Assembly (NCBI GenBank): GCA_025558095.1
Contig: JAIVFI010000021.1
Span: forward strand, 124,001-188,000
From: Hyaloraphidium curvatum
Lineage: Eukaryota > Monoblepharomycota > Hyaloraphidiomycetes > Hyaloraphidiales > Hyaloraphidiaceae
Length of the DNA stretch: 64,000 nucleotides
Direction: 5' to 3'
The notes beneath the pieces are model-generated. The model worked only from the letters and a program-made list of their open reading frames with translations, was not told where the DNA came from and searched no databases. The translations under genes were made by a program, and so were the position numbers. Shown here one piece after another: positions 30,784-41,300 of this stretch. Numbering within the stretch: the stretch's first letter is position 1; each line of letters starts with the position of its first letter.

Positions 30784-32487
30784 CTACCTCCCCGGCATGA
30801 ACGACCCCCGCTCCGCCAACGGCCACCCCTCCAGCCCCCCATCCCAGTCCCTCGGATCCTCCACCGCCCTCGCCAGCGCCTCCATCCCCGGCACGCACCC
30901 CGCGCTCCCCCTCAGCGCGCGGAGGCCCCCGTCCAGCCGCTTCCTTACGAACCCGCGGAGTTCGGGCTGGTCGGGCGGCAGGTCGCGGAGGAGCATGGAG
31001 AGGAGGAGGGAGAGCTTGGCGGTGCTGGTCCAGACGGTGCAGGGGAGGTGGTCCAGGGCGGTGGGGGAGGAAGCGAGGAGGGAGGAGAGGCGGTCGCATG
31101 CGGCGAGGGCGGCGTCGAGCGCGGGGACGAAGGATTCGGAGGAGAGCCACGGGTGCAGGGCGGCGGCATCGGCGACCCTTGCAGGGCACAGGCAGAGGGC
31201 GCGGAGGGTGTGCAGGTGCAGGAGGAGGTGTTCCGGCTGGGCGTGGCGGAACCGGGAGGGGGCGTCGGGGAGGAGGGTCCATGCCGGTGGGGAGGCAGGG
31301 GTGGGGCGGGCGGCGAGGAGGTCCAGGGCCGAGGCGGCGGCGTCCATGAGGTCCGGCGCGGGGGAGGAGCGGAAGGTGTGGAGGTACGCGAGCATGGCGA
31401 TGCCGTCGAGGTGGGGGAAGAGGACGGGGATGGCTCCAGGGGCAGAGAGCATCGAGGCGGTGACGGCGGGGGCGGCGGGTGCGCCGTAGGGGCGGGGGAG
31501 GGGAACATCGGCGACCAGCTCATCGGGGACGATCCAGGTGCCCGTGGACGAGCGCAGGATGCCAGAGCGGTCGTAGGCGTAGACGAACCAGCGCAGACGC
31601 CGCGCGAGCTCGCCGTCGTGGCCCTCGGCCGCGGGGTCCGTGGACGCGGCCGCGGCGGCAGCCAGGCGGAAAAGGTGCTCGGCCGGTCTCCGGTCCGGGT
31701 TGTAGAAGGTTGCGATGAAGGCAAGGTGCACAAGGGCCACGGCATCCCAGAGCAGGCTCCGCCCGTCGAGCGGGGCGGCGTGGAGGGAGGGAACGGGCAC
31801 GAGGGAGCTTTGCACGAGCTCCGTGGCCGTGGCCGTACAGGCAGCCCCCCATTTCATGCACTCTGCCGCGCTCAGGCTGCCCGGGGCCGCGTCCAAGGTG
31901 CGCTGCGAGGTCCCACTTCCCGTGCCAACCGAGGAACCGCGCGCATCGTCGTTGCCCACCCCGTCCTCTCCAATCTCATCGGCAAGATAGAAGAGCGCCA
32001 GCGCCAGCACGGCGTTCGCGGCAGCCGCGGGCATATAACCGGCGTCTCCCACCAAACGCAAGTCCACGAGAGGGAGGGTCGCATAGGCCGAAGCGGAGTA
32101 CACCTCCATCGTGCGCTGCCGCAAATCGTCGGGCACGTCTACAACGCGTCCGGTCGCGGAGCTTCGAGAGGGCGCCGGGCTCGGCAGCGGCGGCGGCGAA
32201 CGCGTCTTCCCGGCCACCGGCCCGGGCGGCACGCACGCATGCCGCTTCCTGGGCGTGCCCCGCAGCGCCGCTTCGCCGAGCGCCAGCAATTTCGCGAGAT
32301 CCGCGGCATCGGGCGCCTCGTACTCGCATTCGCCGCCGCGGGAGGCGCACCGCCCGCACCGCAGGCCCGCGAACCGGTCCGCGGGATCCCCCTCACGCCA
32401 GCCCTCGGCCGCGGCGAGGATGAGTAGCTCGATGTCGCAGACGCGACGTCGTTGCCGGCAGTACGCGCAGATCAGTCGGGGGCGCAT
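30784..32487 (-). CDS. Zn2Cys6-type transcription factor with extended zinc-cluster loop
   Basis: A single-exon gene of 567 residues. The N-terminus MRPRLICAYCRQRRRVCD gives C-x2-C-x6-C. The second half, CGRCASRGGECEYEAP, gives C-x2-C-x6-C about 27 residues later, whereas 5-12 residues is normal; no GT-AG intron fits inside the gap. The middle region has helices like the fungal transcription-factor regulatory domain (LLWDAVALVHLAFIATFYNP, LARRLRWFVYAYDRSGILRS). It should be a nuclear DNA-binding regulator of unknown targets. Its ATG at 32487 lies only 51 bases from the left end of the Crypton array, so its native promoter has been moved ~16.3 kb away. Expression may depend on element sequence. 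Confidence 0.8.
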   Translation of the reverse strand: MRPRLICAYCRQRRRVCDIELLILAAAEGWREGDPADRFAGLRCGRCASRGGECEYEAPDAADLAKLLALGEAALRGTPRKRHACVPPGPVAGKTRSPPPLPSPAPSRSSATGRVVDVPDDLRQRTMEVYSASAYATLPLVDLRLVGDAGYMPAAAANAVLALALFYLADEIGEDGVGNDDARGSSVGTGSGTSQRTLDAAPGSLSAAECMKWGAACTATATELVQSSLVPVPSLHAAPLDGRSLLWDAVALVHLAFIATFYNPDRRPAEHLFRLAAAAAASTDPAAEGHDGELARRLRWFVYAYDRSGILRSSTGTWIVPDELVADVPLPRPYGAPAAPAVTASMLSAPGAIPVLFPHLDGIAMLAYLHTFRSSPAPDLMDAAASALDLLAARPTPASPPAWTLLPDAPSRFRHAQPEHLLLHLHTLRALCLCPARVADAAALHPWLSSESFVPALDAALAACDRLSSLLASSPTALDHLPCTVWTSTAKLSLLLSMLLRDLPPDQPELRGFVRKRLDGGLRALRGSAGCVPGMEALARAVEDPRDWDGGLEGWPLAERGSFMPGR

Positions 32488-32819
32488 TTTTGTCTGCCAA
32501 CGAGCGTGTATGGTTCATTTCCGCAAGGAAGACAATATACAGAGCATAATAATCACGGGCTTAGGCGGACGGTCAGGTCCGCGGCCAGGCTAACCGGGCG
32601 GGCGGCCAGCTCTAACGCGCTGACCGCACAAACGCTACCCCGAAGCAACCGCCCGAACGCGGGCAAACACCCCCGCGCGGGCCCCGCCGACAGCGCAGAG
32701 CCGGACAGCTGTCGCGCGCCGAGCTCCCCGGGCCGGCGCTTCGCGCCGCGGAGGCCCGGTGCGCGAGCGGCGCCGCATCGCCCGCGGGCAAACGCTGACA
32801 GGTCGCGCGCGCGGGTTCC

Positions 32820-32890
32820 CCCGCGGTCCTCCCGCGCCGCGGTCCTCCCGCGCCGCGGACCCCATAGATTCGGCGGACCCCATAGATTCG
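32820..32890 (+). repeat. Two short tandem duplications just upstream of the recombinase start (copy 1)
   Basis: A 16-bp unit (CCGCGGTCCTCCCGCG) is repeated at 32821-32836 and 32837-32852. An 18-bp period unit (CGGACCCCATAGATTCG) is repeated at about 32856 and 32874. They end four bases before the ATG at 32894 and recur in all three copies, so they may be part of the element's promoter or 5' leader. Confidence 0.75.
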
Positions 32891-32893
32891 CGC

Positions 32894-35800
32894 ATGGACA
32901 CCCTCGCCGCCGCGGCGGCCGCGCTGGAGCCCGTCGCGGGCCCAGGTGCCGGCGGTGACGTCGACTCGACCCCCGCCCCGCGCGCCGCGCCCAAGCCGCG
33001 CAGGCCCGCCGCCGGAGCCGCCCCCGCCCGGGAGACGGGAGAAAGGAAGCGGAAGAGCGCGGGGGAGGGCGAGGGCGGCGCCGCTGCGGGCCCCGTCGCC
33101 TCCGCCGGCGGCCTGCAGGGCCCACCGAAGCGTCGGATCGCCGCGACCAAGCCCCCGTCGGCCAAGGCGCCCGGCGAACCGGGGCGCAAGCAGCCGGCAG
33201 GCATACGCAAGAAGGATCTGGCATCGGCCGGTGCTCCGGCAGCCCGCGGAGGTGCGGCGGGCGCCCCGGACGCGGCGGGCTCGGGAGGCAGCGGAGCGAC
33301 GCGCAGGAGCAAGGTTGGCGACGCCGTCGTCCTGCACGAGGCGTCCCCGGGCGGGAATGATGCCGCTGCATCCGGTGCCGGGGCTCGCGCTCGCGGAGGA
33401 GGTGCTGGGGGCGACGGCGACGGCGCGCGGACCGGAGCTCCGGCTGGAGGGACGCCGGTCAAGGCAGGAACCCCTCCCGGCGGTCAGGAAGCGCAGAATC
33501 CTGGCGGCCAGGGATCAGATGGATCCGCTCCCGCGGCAACGGCTGCCTCGGTCCCTCCGGCGGAGGCTCCGGCTCGACCGACGGCGCGGAAGCCAAAGAG
33601 GAAGCGCGCCGCCGAAGACGACGGGGATGCGGAGCGAGCCGGTGCCGAGCCCGGTGCAGACGGCGCGGACGGAGGCTTGGGCCCCGCCGAGCGCAGCGAG
33701 CTCGAGGAGGCGCTCCGTTCCGGCCCCGCCGTGTCGGACGACCTGGAGCGCCGGGCCGCCCTCGCCGCGGACGAGGCCTGGAAGAACAGGGAGAACAGCG
33801 GGACCACGGACAGCATCTACGCCTCGCACTTTGAGCACTACAAGCTCTGGTGCGGCGGGAACGGCGTGGAGCCCTTCCCCGTCCTGCCGGCCAAGGCGGT
33901 GCTGTTCGCCGACTGGACGATGAAGCGGCCGCGCCTCAAGTCCGGCGTGAGGAAGGGCTCGAAGAAGGGGCGCACGGCGGACCAGGGCCCAGCAACCCTG
34001 GCGGCTTTGGAAGAGCTGTTCGTCACGGGCACTCGGATTGGGCCGGGTGTGGTCGGGGGCGTTCTCAACGCCCTCGAGTTCTTGCGCAAGGCCACGGCCA
34101 TCGACTTCCCCGAGGCCGATTTCCCGCAGGCCCACCGCCCGCTCCGAAGCGATCCTCGGGTGACGCGGATCGAGAAGCTCTCGAAGCAGAACAGCGCGTC
34201 GCGGCAGGCAAACTCGGAGGAGATCAAGTCGGCCGGCGGCGCGTCCAAGACCTACAACCAGCAGCAGTACCGCGACGTCGCGGACTACCATCTGCTGCGA
34301 GCGGCGAACGGCAAGAAGGCTGCCGTCACGCCGCAGGAGGCCGCCGCGGGGGTGCGCAACCGGGCACTGCACTTGATCTCGGGATCCTTGGCGGATCGGT
34401 CGTCGGACGTGCGCCCGACCGCGCTCTCGGACGTGCAGTTGCGCGAGGTGACTCTCCCAAAGACTGATCGCATTGTGGAGGTGGGCAGTCAATCTCCGTG
34501 GGTCGCGTGAAGCTTCCTAACGCTTGTTTGCCCGCCCAGCTCGGCGTCATCCTCGACAACAGCTCGAAAACAAACAAGGAAGGGGAGATCTTCGAGAAGG
34601 CGATGTTGCGGAACCCGGACGTCCGGATCTGCCCCATCAACTCGCTCGCCCTGCACAGCTATGCAACGTACCACATCCTACAGGAGCGGCCCTCGGAGCT
34701 TGCCCCCGTTTTTGACGCCAAGAGCCCGCCGTACGGCCGCAGGGACTGGTACAAGATCCCGCTGTTTCCTGGGAACGGAGAGAAGGGGGAGATCGCGTAC
34801 AAGAGTGGGTGGCCGCGGACTTCCCGCCTCTCCGTGAACTCACGGGCCCTTCTCCGCCGCAGCGCACTGGAAAGCAGTCACGGGAGCACACACGGCGCTC
34901 GGGCTCTTCGACGTCACGAAGAAGACCCACGCTGGGCGCTCGTACGCTCCGCGTCGCGCGCATGCCAAGGACTGTCCCGACGAGGACATGATGGCCCTGG
35001 GGCGGTGGAGCAACGGCAAGATCTTCCGGGAGCGATACTTGACGTCGATGCCGTGGCCGGCGGTCATCGCGACCGCCGACTCCGACGCCTCCAACCCGGC
35101 GGCCTACTACGTCCCGCGTGCGCAGCTCGGTGGGTGCCGTCGAATTGACACCTGGCGAGGCGCCACTGACGCAGCACGATCGATCGCGTCGATCCTGCAG
35201 AGCCGCCTGCGGAGCTCCAGCAACGCATCATGCCTTGGGCAGACGCCTCGCTCGCTGCGTACAAGGAGCGCCTCGAACTGGACCCGTCCAAGTACCGCGA
35301 CCCGTGCTGTGAGATGACCTGCAAGAGGTTCATTTTGGAGCGGAAGGTGCGGGGCGTCCCTTTTCCTCGGTCGTGCGTGCATGCGGGCGGTTGCTGACCA
35401 CCCTGCTTTACTCTTGCAGATCCTCCTTCAAGACGCCCCGGAGCTCATCAACCATTTCGCCCCCGAGTTCAGCAAGGACGGCTACGATGCGCACGCGGAC
35501 GACGGCCTCCCCTTCGTCTTCAAGACCGAGCTCTTCCTCTCCACCGAGTACCTGGTATGGCACCGCGAAGCGCTCGCCAAGATCGGCGAGCTGCGCGAGG
35601 CCGTGCGCCACGTGGCTGGGCCGAAGGAGTTTGTGAACGCATCGTGCCGCTCTTTCAGCAGCAGAACCTACTCTTCGGGCGCCTCGAGGAGGCTGTCTCG
35701 CGCAAGCCGGACGGGGCGTCGGCAGACCTGCGCACCGCGGTGCGCGAGGACGTGCGCGAGGACATGACCGTCCTCTACAACACGCTCGTGGAGACCCTCG

Positions 35801-36717
35801 ACTCCACCATGGAGCAGGCCATGGAGCATCTGACCGAGACGGTCACGGACGTGGTGCAGGACGTGTTCCGCAAGGCTGTGCCTTCCTTGGCGGCGGCCCT
35901 GCAGGCCCAGGTGCCGGCCGTCTCGGCCGGAAGCCCGGGCGTCTCCACCTCCTCCCCTTCGGCCCCGGCCCTCGCCAATCCATCGGCAACGGAGCTCCCG
36001 GTGCTCCTTCCCCGCCCGCAGCCCGTTTCCCAGGACGGTGGCGCCGGCCTGGGTGTTCCCCGCCCCCTGCTTTGCTTCCCCCGGCCTCCGAGCTTTCCCC
36101 CCTCCGGAAGCCCGGTCTCCGCCCTTGCTCCGCAGCCCAGCACCTCTGCAGCTCCCTCAGAACCTGCCCAGGGACCGGCAGCTGCCCCCTCGGCCGGCGC
36201 TGCGGCGGCAACGGGCCTCGACGCCGCCCAGGCGGAGAAGCGGGCGCTGGAGGCGTCGCGGCTGCGGCAAAAGTACGGAGCCAAGCTCCAGGGCATCGAC
36301 ATTGTTTTCCACAACGGGCAGATGGTACCGGCGTACGAGCTTGCCGCCGGGAAGCTGTCGATCGAGGACGCCTACAACGAGATCTACGTCGGGCGCGATG
36401 GCAAGATCTCGGTGGAGGAGCTGGACAGGGACTTTGGGCCCAAGTGGCGGCGGAACAACAACCGCATCCAAACCGAATACGGAAGGCGGAAAGCGATCAA
36501 GGAGGAGCTGGAGAAGATCCGGCGCGGCCCGCCCGCAAAGTCGCCGACGGCGGCGCTCCGGGCCCTCAAGGACAGGTTCACGGACAATGGGGCGGAGCTG
36601 ACGGCGCGGCAGGTGAGCGACCGGCTCCAGAAGGCGGCGCGGGACGCCGCCAAGGCTGCGAAGGAGGCGGCGGGCGGGGCGGGGACGGGTGCGGCCGCGC
36701 AGGGGGCTGCGGCGTGA
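32894..36717 (+). CDS. Crypton-type tyrosine recombinase with GCR1_C-like domain, copy 1
   Basis: Six exons (32894-34480, 34540-34804, 34863-35129, 35201-35346, 35420-35611, 35659-36717) give about 1,171 residues; every junction keeps frame. Residues 1-300 are low complexity. The core has all tyrosine-recombinase residues by my count: R502 in LADRSSDVRPTALSD, H640 and R643 in KKTHAGRS, W666 in LGRWS, Y676 in RERYLTSMP. The R643-W666 distance (23) equals that in Cre. The C-terminus has a GCR1_C-like DNA-binding module: KLSIEDAYNEIYVGRDGKIS and FGPKWRRNNNRIQTEYGRRK. The enzyme should cut and join DNA through a covalent 3'-phosphotyrosine link and mobilise the element. An in-frame ATG at 32759-side upstream extension exists, but MDTLAAAAAALEP is the more natural start. 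Related host proteins include Ndc10, but repetition and mobility signs favour a Crypton. Confidence 0.85.
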
Positions 36718-37012
36718 CGGAAGGCGGGTCTTCTTGGGACATGGGGCAGTAGCGAGGTAGCGGAGGATCTTTTCGTTCTTTTCCCTGTGTTTGGTTCGGT
36801 TCAAGAATTGTAGGCCTCAGAAATCCGGTCAATCCAGTCCAGTCTGCCAGCGGGCGGCGCCCGCGGGCTCGCAAAACCTCCAGGAGGCCGGCAAGGCCGC
36901 CAGTCGCGGGCACCCTGCGCTGGCAAGAGCCGCGCTGGGCTCGTTGTCCGATTTTGCGGTCCGTTGCCGCGCTGTATCGCGGGGGTAGAGGGGTGGCGGC
37001 GAACCCACGGCA

Positions 37013-37350
37013 CTGCCCCCCCACATCCCCCTCCCGCCGGCGGGAACCCCCGGAAAATCCGAACGGCCAGCGAGTTCAATACCGCGGGCACCTCGAACGG
37101 GGATTTGTCCGGCCCTTCGACCCATCCATCCCGTGTTTCGCCTCCGGAAGAACCGGCGCCCGACCGACGGTCCCCCACATCCCCCCTCCCGCCGGCGACA
37201 GCTCCCGGAAAACCCCAACGGCCAGCGAGCCCAATGCCGTGGGCACCTCGAACGGCGATTTGTCGAGGCTTCGACCCGTCCGCCCGGTGTTTCGCCTCGA
37301 AGAGCCGGCTTCCGCCAGACGGCCCTCCCCATCCCCCCTCCCGCCGCCCT
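37013..37350 (+). repeat. Degenerate ~153-bp tandem repeat inside the element (copy 1)
   Basis: Two full units and the start of a third begin near 37015, 37169 and 37321, each opening with cccacatcccccctcccgcc. Shared blocks include ACGGCCAGCGAG, GGCACCTCGAACGG, GATTTGTC and GTGTTTCGCCTC. The same block occurs 5,428 and 10,852 bases further on in copies 2 and 3. Confidence 0.75.
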
Positions 37351-37847
37351 CCGGTCCCTCTGGGAGCTGGTCCAAACCGGTGCAGCAACGGTGCCCGGCC
37401 TCGGCGCGACGCACGCCGGCCGGCGGACCCGGCGGCGCCGCGGGAACACGGCACCTCCCGCGGGGGGTTCCCGCCCGCGGCCGCAATTGCGGGCTCCCCC
37501 ACCGCCACGCCCGCCGCCGCGGGCCCGCACGCCGGGGCGCCGCACGGCCCGACCGGTGCCGGAGTCGCAGCGCCGCGCGGCGGCCCGGGGGGAGCGGCGG
37601 TGCGGCGCGCGGGAGCGCGGCCGGCTTCGCCCCTCCGCGGTCGGGGCCAAACACCGCCGCCGCCGCGGCCGCCGCCGACCACGGCGCCGCGCAGGCGGAT
37701 CCCGCGGCCGCGCTGCAGGCCGGGCGGGCGGGGGGCGGCGGCCGTGGGGCAGCGGGGGAAAGGCGGTCCGGCTCCGGGGGAATGTTACACGCCCTGGGTG
37801 GGTTCGAGTCTGGCGGGGCCAATTAGAGCTGACCGCGGAACTGGCCG

Positions 37848-37873
37848 GGGAATGTTATGCGCATAACATTCCC
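37848..37873. repeat. Perfect 26-bp palindrome near the right end of copy 1
   Basis: GGGAATGTTATGC is followed directly by its reverse complement. A half-copy (GGGGAATGTTACACGCCC) lies ~60 bases upstream. The dyad is ~90 bases from the element end, between GGTCAG motifs, where a dimeric recombinase or accessory factor could bind. This function is inferred. Confidence 0.9.
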
Positions 37874-38317
37874 TGCGGTCAGGGCGGCTAACGATCGGGC
37901 GGTCAGGTCTAGTTCAATTAGGCGGCGGTCAGGGGTTTGGGGGCTGACCACGGTGCACACACACAGAGCATAATAATCACGGGCTTAGGCGGACGGTCAG
38001 GTCCGCGGCCAGGCTAACCGGGCGGGCGGCCAGCTCTAACGCGCTGACCGCACAAACGCTACCCCGAAGCAACCGCCCGAACGCGGGCAAACACCCCCGC
38101 GCGGGCCCCGCCGACAGCGCAGAGCCGGACAGCTGTCGCGCGCCGAGCTCCCCGGGCCGGCGCTTCGCGCCGCGGAGGCCCGGTGCGCGAGCGGCGCCGC
38201 ATCGCCCGCGGGCAAACGCTGACAGGTCGCGCGCGCGGGTTCCCCCGCGGTCCTCCCGCGCCGCGGTCCTCCCGCGCCGCGGACCCCATAGATTCGGCGG
38301 ACCCCATAGATTCGCGC

Positions 38318-41300
38318 ATGGACACCCTCGCCGCCGCGGCGGCCGCGCTGGAGCCCGTCGCGGGCCCAGGTGCCGGCGGTGACGTCGACTCGACCCCCCG
38401 CCCCGCGCGCCGCGCCCAAGCCGCGCAGGCCCGCCGCCGGAGCCGCCCCCGCCCGGGAGACGGGAGAAAGGAAGCGGAAGAGCGCGGGGGAGGGCGAGGG
38501 CGGCGCCGCTGCGGGCCCCGTCGCCTCCGCCGGCGGCCTGCAGGGCCCACCGAAGCGTCGGATCGCCGCGACCAAGCCCCCGTCGGCCAAGGCGCCCGGC
38601 GAACCGGGGCGCAAGCAGCCGGCAGGCATACGCAAGAAGGATCTGGCATCGGCCGGTGCTCCGGCAGCCCGCGGAGGTGCGGCGGGCGCCCCGGACGCGG
38701 CGGGCTCGGGAGGCAGCGGAGCGACGCGCAGGAGCAAGGTTGGCGACGCCGTCGTCCTGCACGAGGCGTCCCCGGGCGGGAATGATGCCGCTGCATCCGG
38801 TGCCGGGGCTCGCGCTCGCGGAGGAGGTGCTGGGGGCGACGGCGACGGCGCGCGGACCGGAGCTCCGGCTGGAGGGGCGCCGGTCAAGGCAGGAACCCCT
38901 CCCGGCGGTCAGGAAGCGCAGAATCCTGGCGGCCAGGGATCAGATGGATCCGCTCCCGCGGCAACGGCTGCCTCGGTCCCTCCGGCGGAGGCTCCGGCTC
39001 GACCGACGGCGCGGAAGCCAAAGAGGAAGCGCGCCGCCGAAGACGACGGGGATGCGGAGCGAGCCGGTGCCGAGCCCGGTGCAGACGGCGCGGACGGAGG
39101 CTTGGGCCCCGCCGAGCGCAGCGAGCTCGAGGAGGCGCTCCGTTCCGGCCCCGCCGTGTCGGACGACCTGGAGCGCCGGGCCGCCCTCGCCGCGGACGAG
39201 GCCTGGAAGAACAGGGAGAACAGCGGGACCACGGACAGCATCTACGCCTCGCACTTTGAGCACTACAAGCTCTGGTGCGGCGGGAACGGCGTGGAGCCCT
39301 TCCCCGTCCTGCCGGCCAAGGCGGTGCTGTTCGCCGACTGGACGATGAAGCGGCCGCGCCTCAAGTCCGGCGTGAGGAAGGGCTCGAAGAAGGGGCGCAC
39401 GGCGGACCAGGGCCCAGCAACCCTGGCGGCTTTGGAAGAGCTGTTCGTCACGGGCACTCGGATTGGGCCGGGTGTGGTCGGGGGCGTTCTCAACGCCCTC
39501 GAGTTCTTGCGCAAGGCCACGGCCATCGACTTCCCCGAGGCCGATTTCCCGCAGGCCCACCGCCCGCTCCGAAGCGATCCTCGGGTGACGCGGATCGAGA
39601 AGCTCTCGAAGCAGAACAGCGCGTCGCGGCAGGCAAACTCGGAGGAGATCAAGTCGGCCGGCGGCGCGTCCAAGACCTACAACCAGCAGCAGTACCGCGA
39701 CGTCGCGGACTACCATCTGCTGCGAGCGGCGAACGGCAAGAAGGCTGCCGTCACGCCGCAGGAGGCCGCCGCGGGGGTGCGCAACCGGGCACTGCACTTG
39801 ATCTCGGGATCCTTGGCGGATCGGTCGTCGGACGTGCGCCCGACCGCGCTCTCGGACGTGCAGTTGCGCGAGGTGACTCTCCCAAAGACTGATCGCATTG
39901 TGGAGGTGGCAGTCAATCTCCGTGGGTCGCGTGAAGCTTCCTAACGCTTGTTTGCCCGCCCAGCTCGGCGTCATCCTCGACAACAGCTCGAAAACAAACA
40001 AGGAAGGGGAGATCTTCGAGAAGGCGATGTTGCGGAACCCGGACGTCCGGATCTGCCCCATCAACTCGCTCGCCCTGCACAGCTATGCAACGTACCACAT
40101 CCTACAGGAGCGGCCCTCGGAGCTTGCCCCCGTTTTGACGCCAAGAGCCCGCCGTACGGCCGCAGGGACTGGTACAAGATCCCGCTGTTTCCTGGGAACG
40201 GAGAGAAGGGGGAGATCGCGTACAAGAGTGGGTGGCCGCGGACTTCCCGCCTCTCCGTGAACTCACGGGCCCTTCTCCGCCGCAGCGCACTGGAAAGCAG
40301 TCACGGGAGCACACACGGCGCTCGGGCTCTTCGACGTCACGAAGAAGACCCACGCTGGGCGCTCGTACGCTCCGCGTCGCGCGCATGCCAAGGACTGTCC
40401 CGACGAGGACATGATGGCCCTGGGGCGGTGGAGCAACGGCAAGATCTTCCGGGAGCGATACTTGACGTCGATGCCGTGGCCGGCGGTCATCGCGACCGCC
40501 GACTCCGACGCCTCCAACCCGGCGGCCTACTACGTCCCGCGTGCGCAGCTCGGTGGGTGCCGTCGAATTGACACCTGGCGAGGCGCCACTGACGCAGCAC
40601 GATCGATCGCGTCGATCCTGCAGAGCCGCCTGCGGAGCTCCAGCAACGCATCATGCCTTGGGCAGACGCCTCGCTCGCTGCGTACAAGGAGCGCCTCGAA
40701 CTGGACCCGTCCAAGTACCGCGACCCGTGCTGTGAGATGACCTGCAAGAGGTTCATTTTGGAGCGGAAGGTGCGGGGCGTCCCTTTTCCTCGGTCGTGCG
40801 TGCATGCGGGCGGTTGTGACCACCCTGCTTTACTCTTGCAGATCCTCCTTCAAGACGCCCCGGAGCTCATCAACCATTTCGCCCCCGAGTTCAGCAAGGA
40901 CGGCTACGATGCGCACGCGGACGACGGCCTCCCCTTCGTCTTCAAGACCGAGCTCTTCCTCTCCACCGAGTACCTGTTATGGCACCGCGAAGCGCTCGCC
41001 AAGATCGGCGAGCTGCGCGAGGCCGTGCGCCACGTGGCTGGGCCGAAGGAGTTTGTGAACGCATCGTGCCGCTCTTTCAGCACAGCAGAACCTACTCTTC
41101 GGGCGCCTCGAGGAGGCTGTCTCGCGCAAGCCGGACGGGGCGTCGGCAGACCTGCGCACCGCGGTGCGCGAGGACGTGCGCGAGGACATGACCGTCCTCT
41201 ACAACACGCTCGTGGAGACCCTCGACTCCACCATGGAGCAGGCCATGGAGCATCTGACCCGAGACGGTCACGGACGTGGTGCAGGACGTGTTCCGCAAGG

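Larger units (their letters stand above)
36718..37962. other. Non-coding 3' region of the Crypton unit (copy 1)
   Basis: About 1.25 kb of very GC-rich sequence after the recombinase stop. Several frames of 240-300 codons are open at once on both strands, which is a composition effect and not evidence of genes. It holds the internal ~153-bp repeat, the 26-bp palindrome and the GGTCAG cluster. It recurs unchanged in copies 2 and 3. Confidence 0.7.
32539..37965 (+). mobile_element. Crypton-like element, copy 1 (intact)
   Basis: A 5.42-kb unit with one six-exon tyrosine recombinase gene and about 1.2 kb of GC-rich non-coding sequence behind it. No terminal inverted repeats, LTRs, reverse transcriptase or DDE transposase are present, which fits Cryptons. 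These elements move through a recombinase-made circular DNA and leave very short direct repeats. Near both ends are several GGTCAG motifs in both orientations (about 32570 and 32620; about 37830, 37875, 37900, 37926 and 37946). The ACA at 32539-32541 and 37963-37965 is the only sequence shared by the two ends. Confidence 0.85.

Noticed and set aside
32553-33462. Minus-strand frames of 240-275 codons opposite the recombinase N-terminus
   Set aside because: They mirror the low-complexity plus-strand exon and have no recognisable family.
36801-37891. Overlapping frames of 240-300 codons on both strands in the element's 3' region (and in the equivalent parts of copies 2 and 3)
   Set aside because: Four or more frames are open at once in extremely GC-rich sequence, with no domains; this is a lack of stop codons, not coding.
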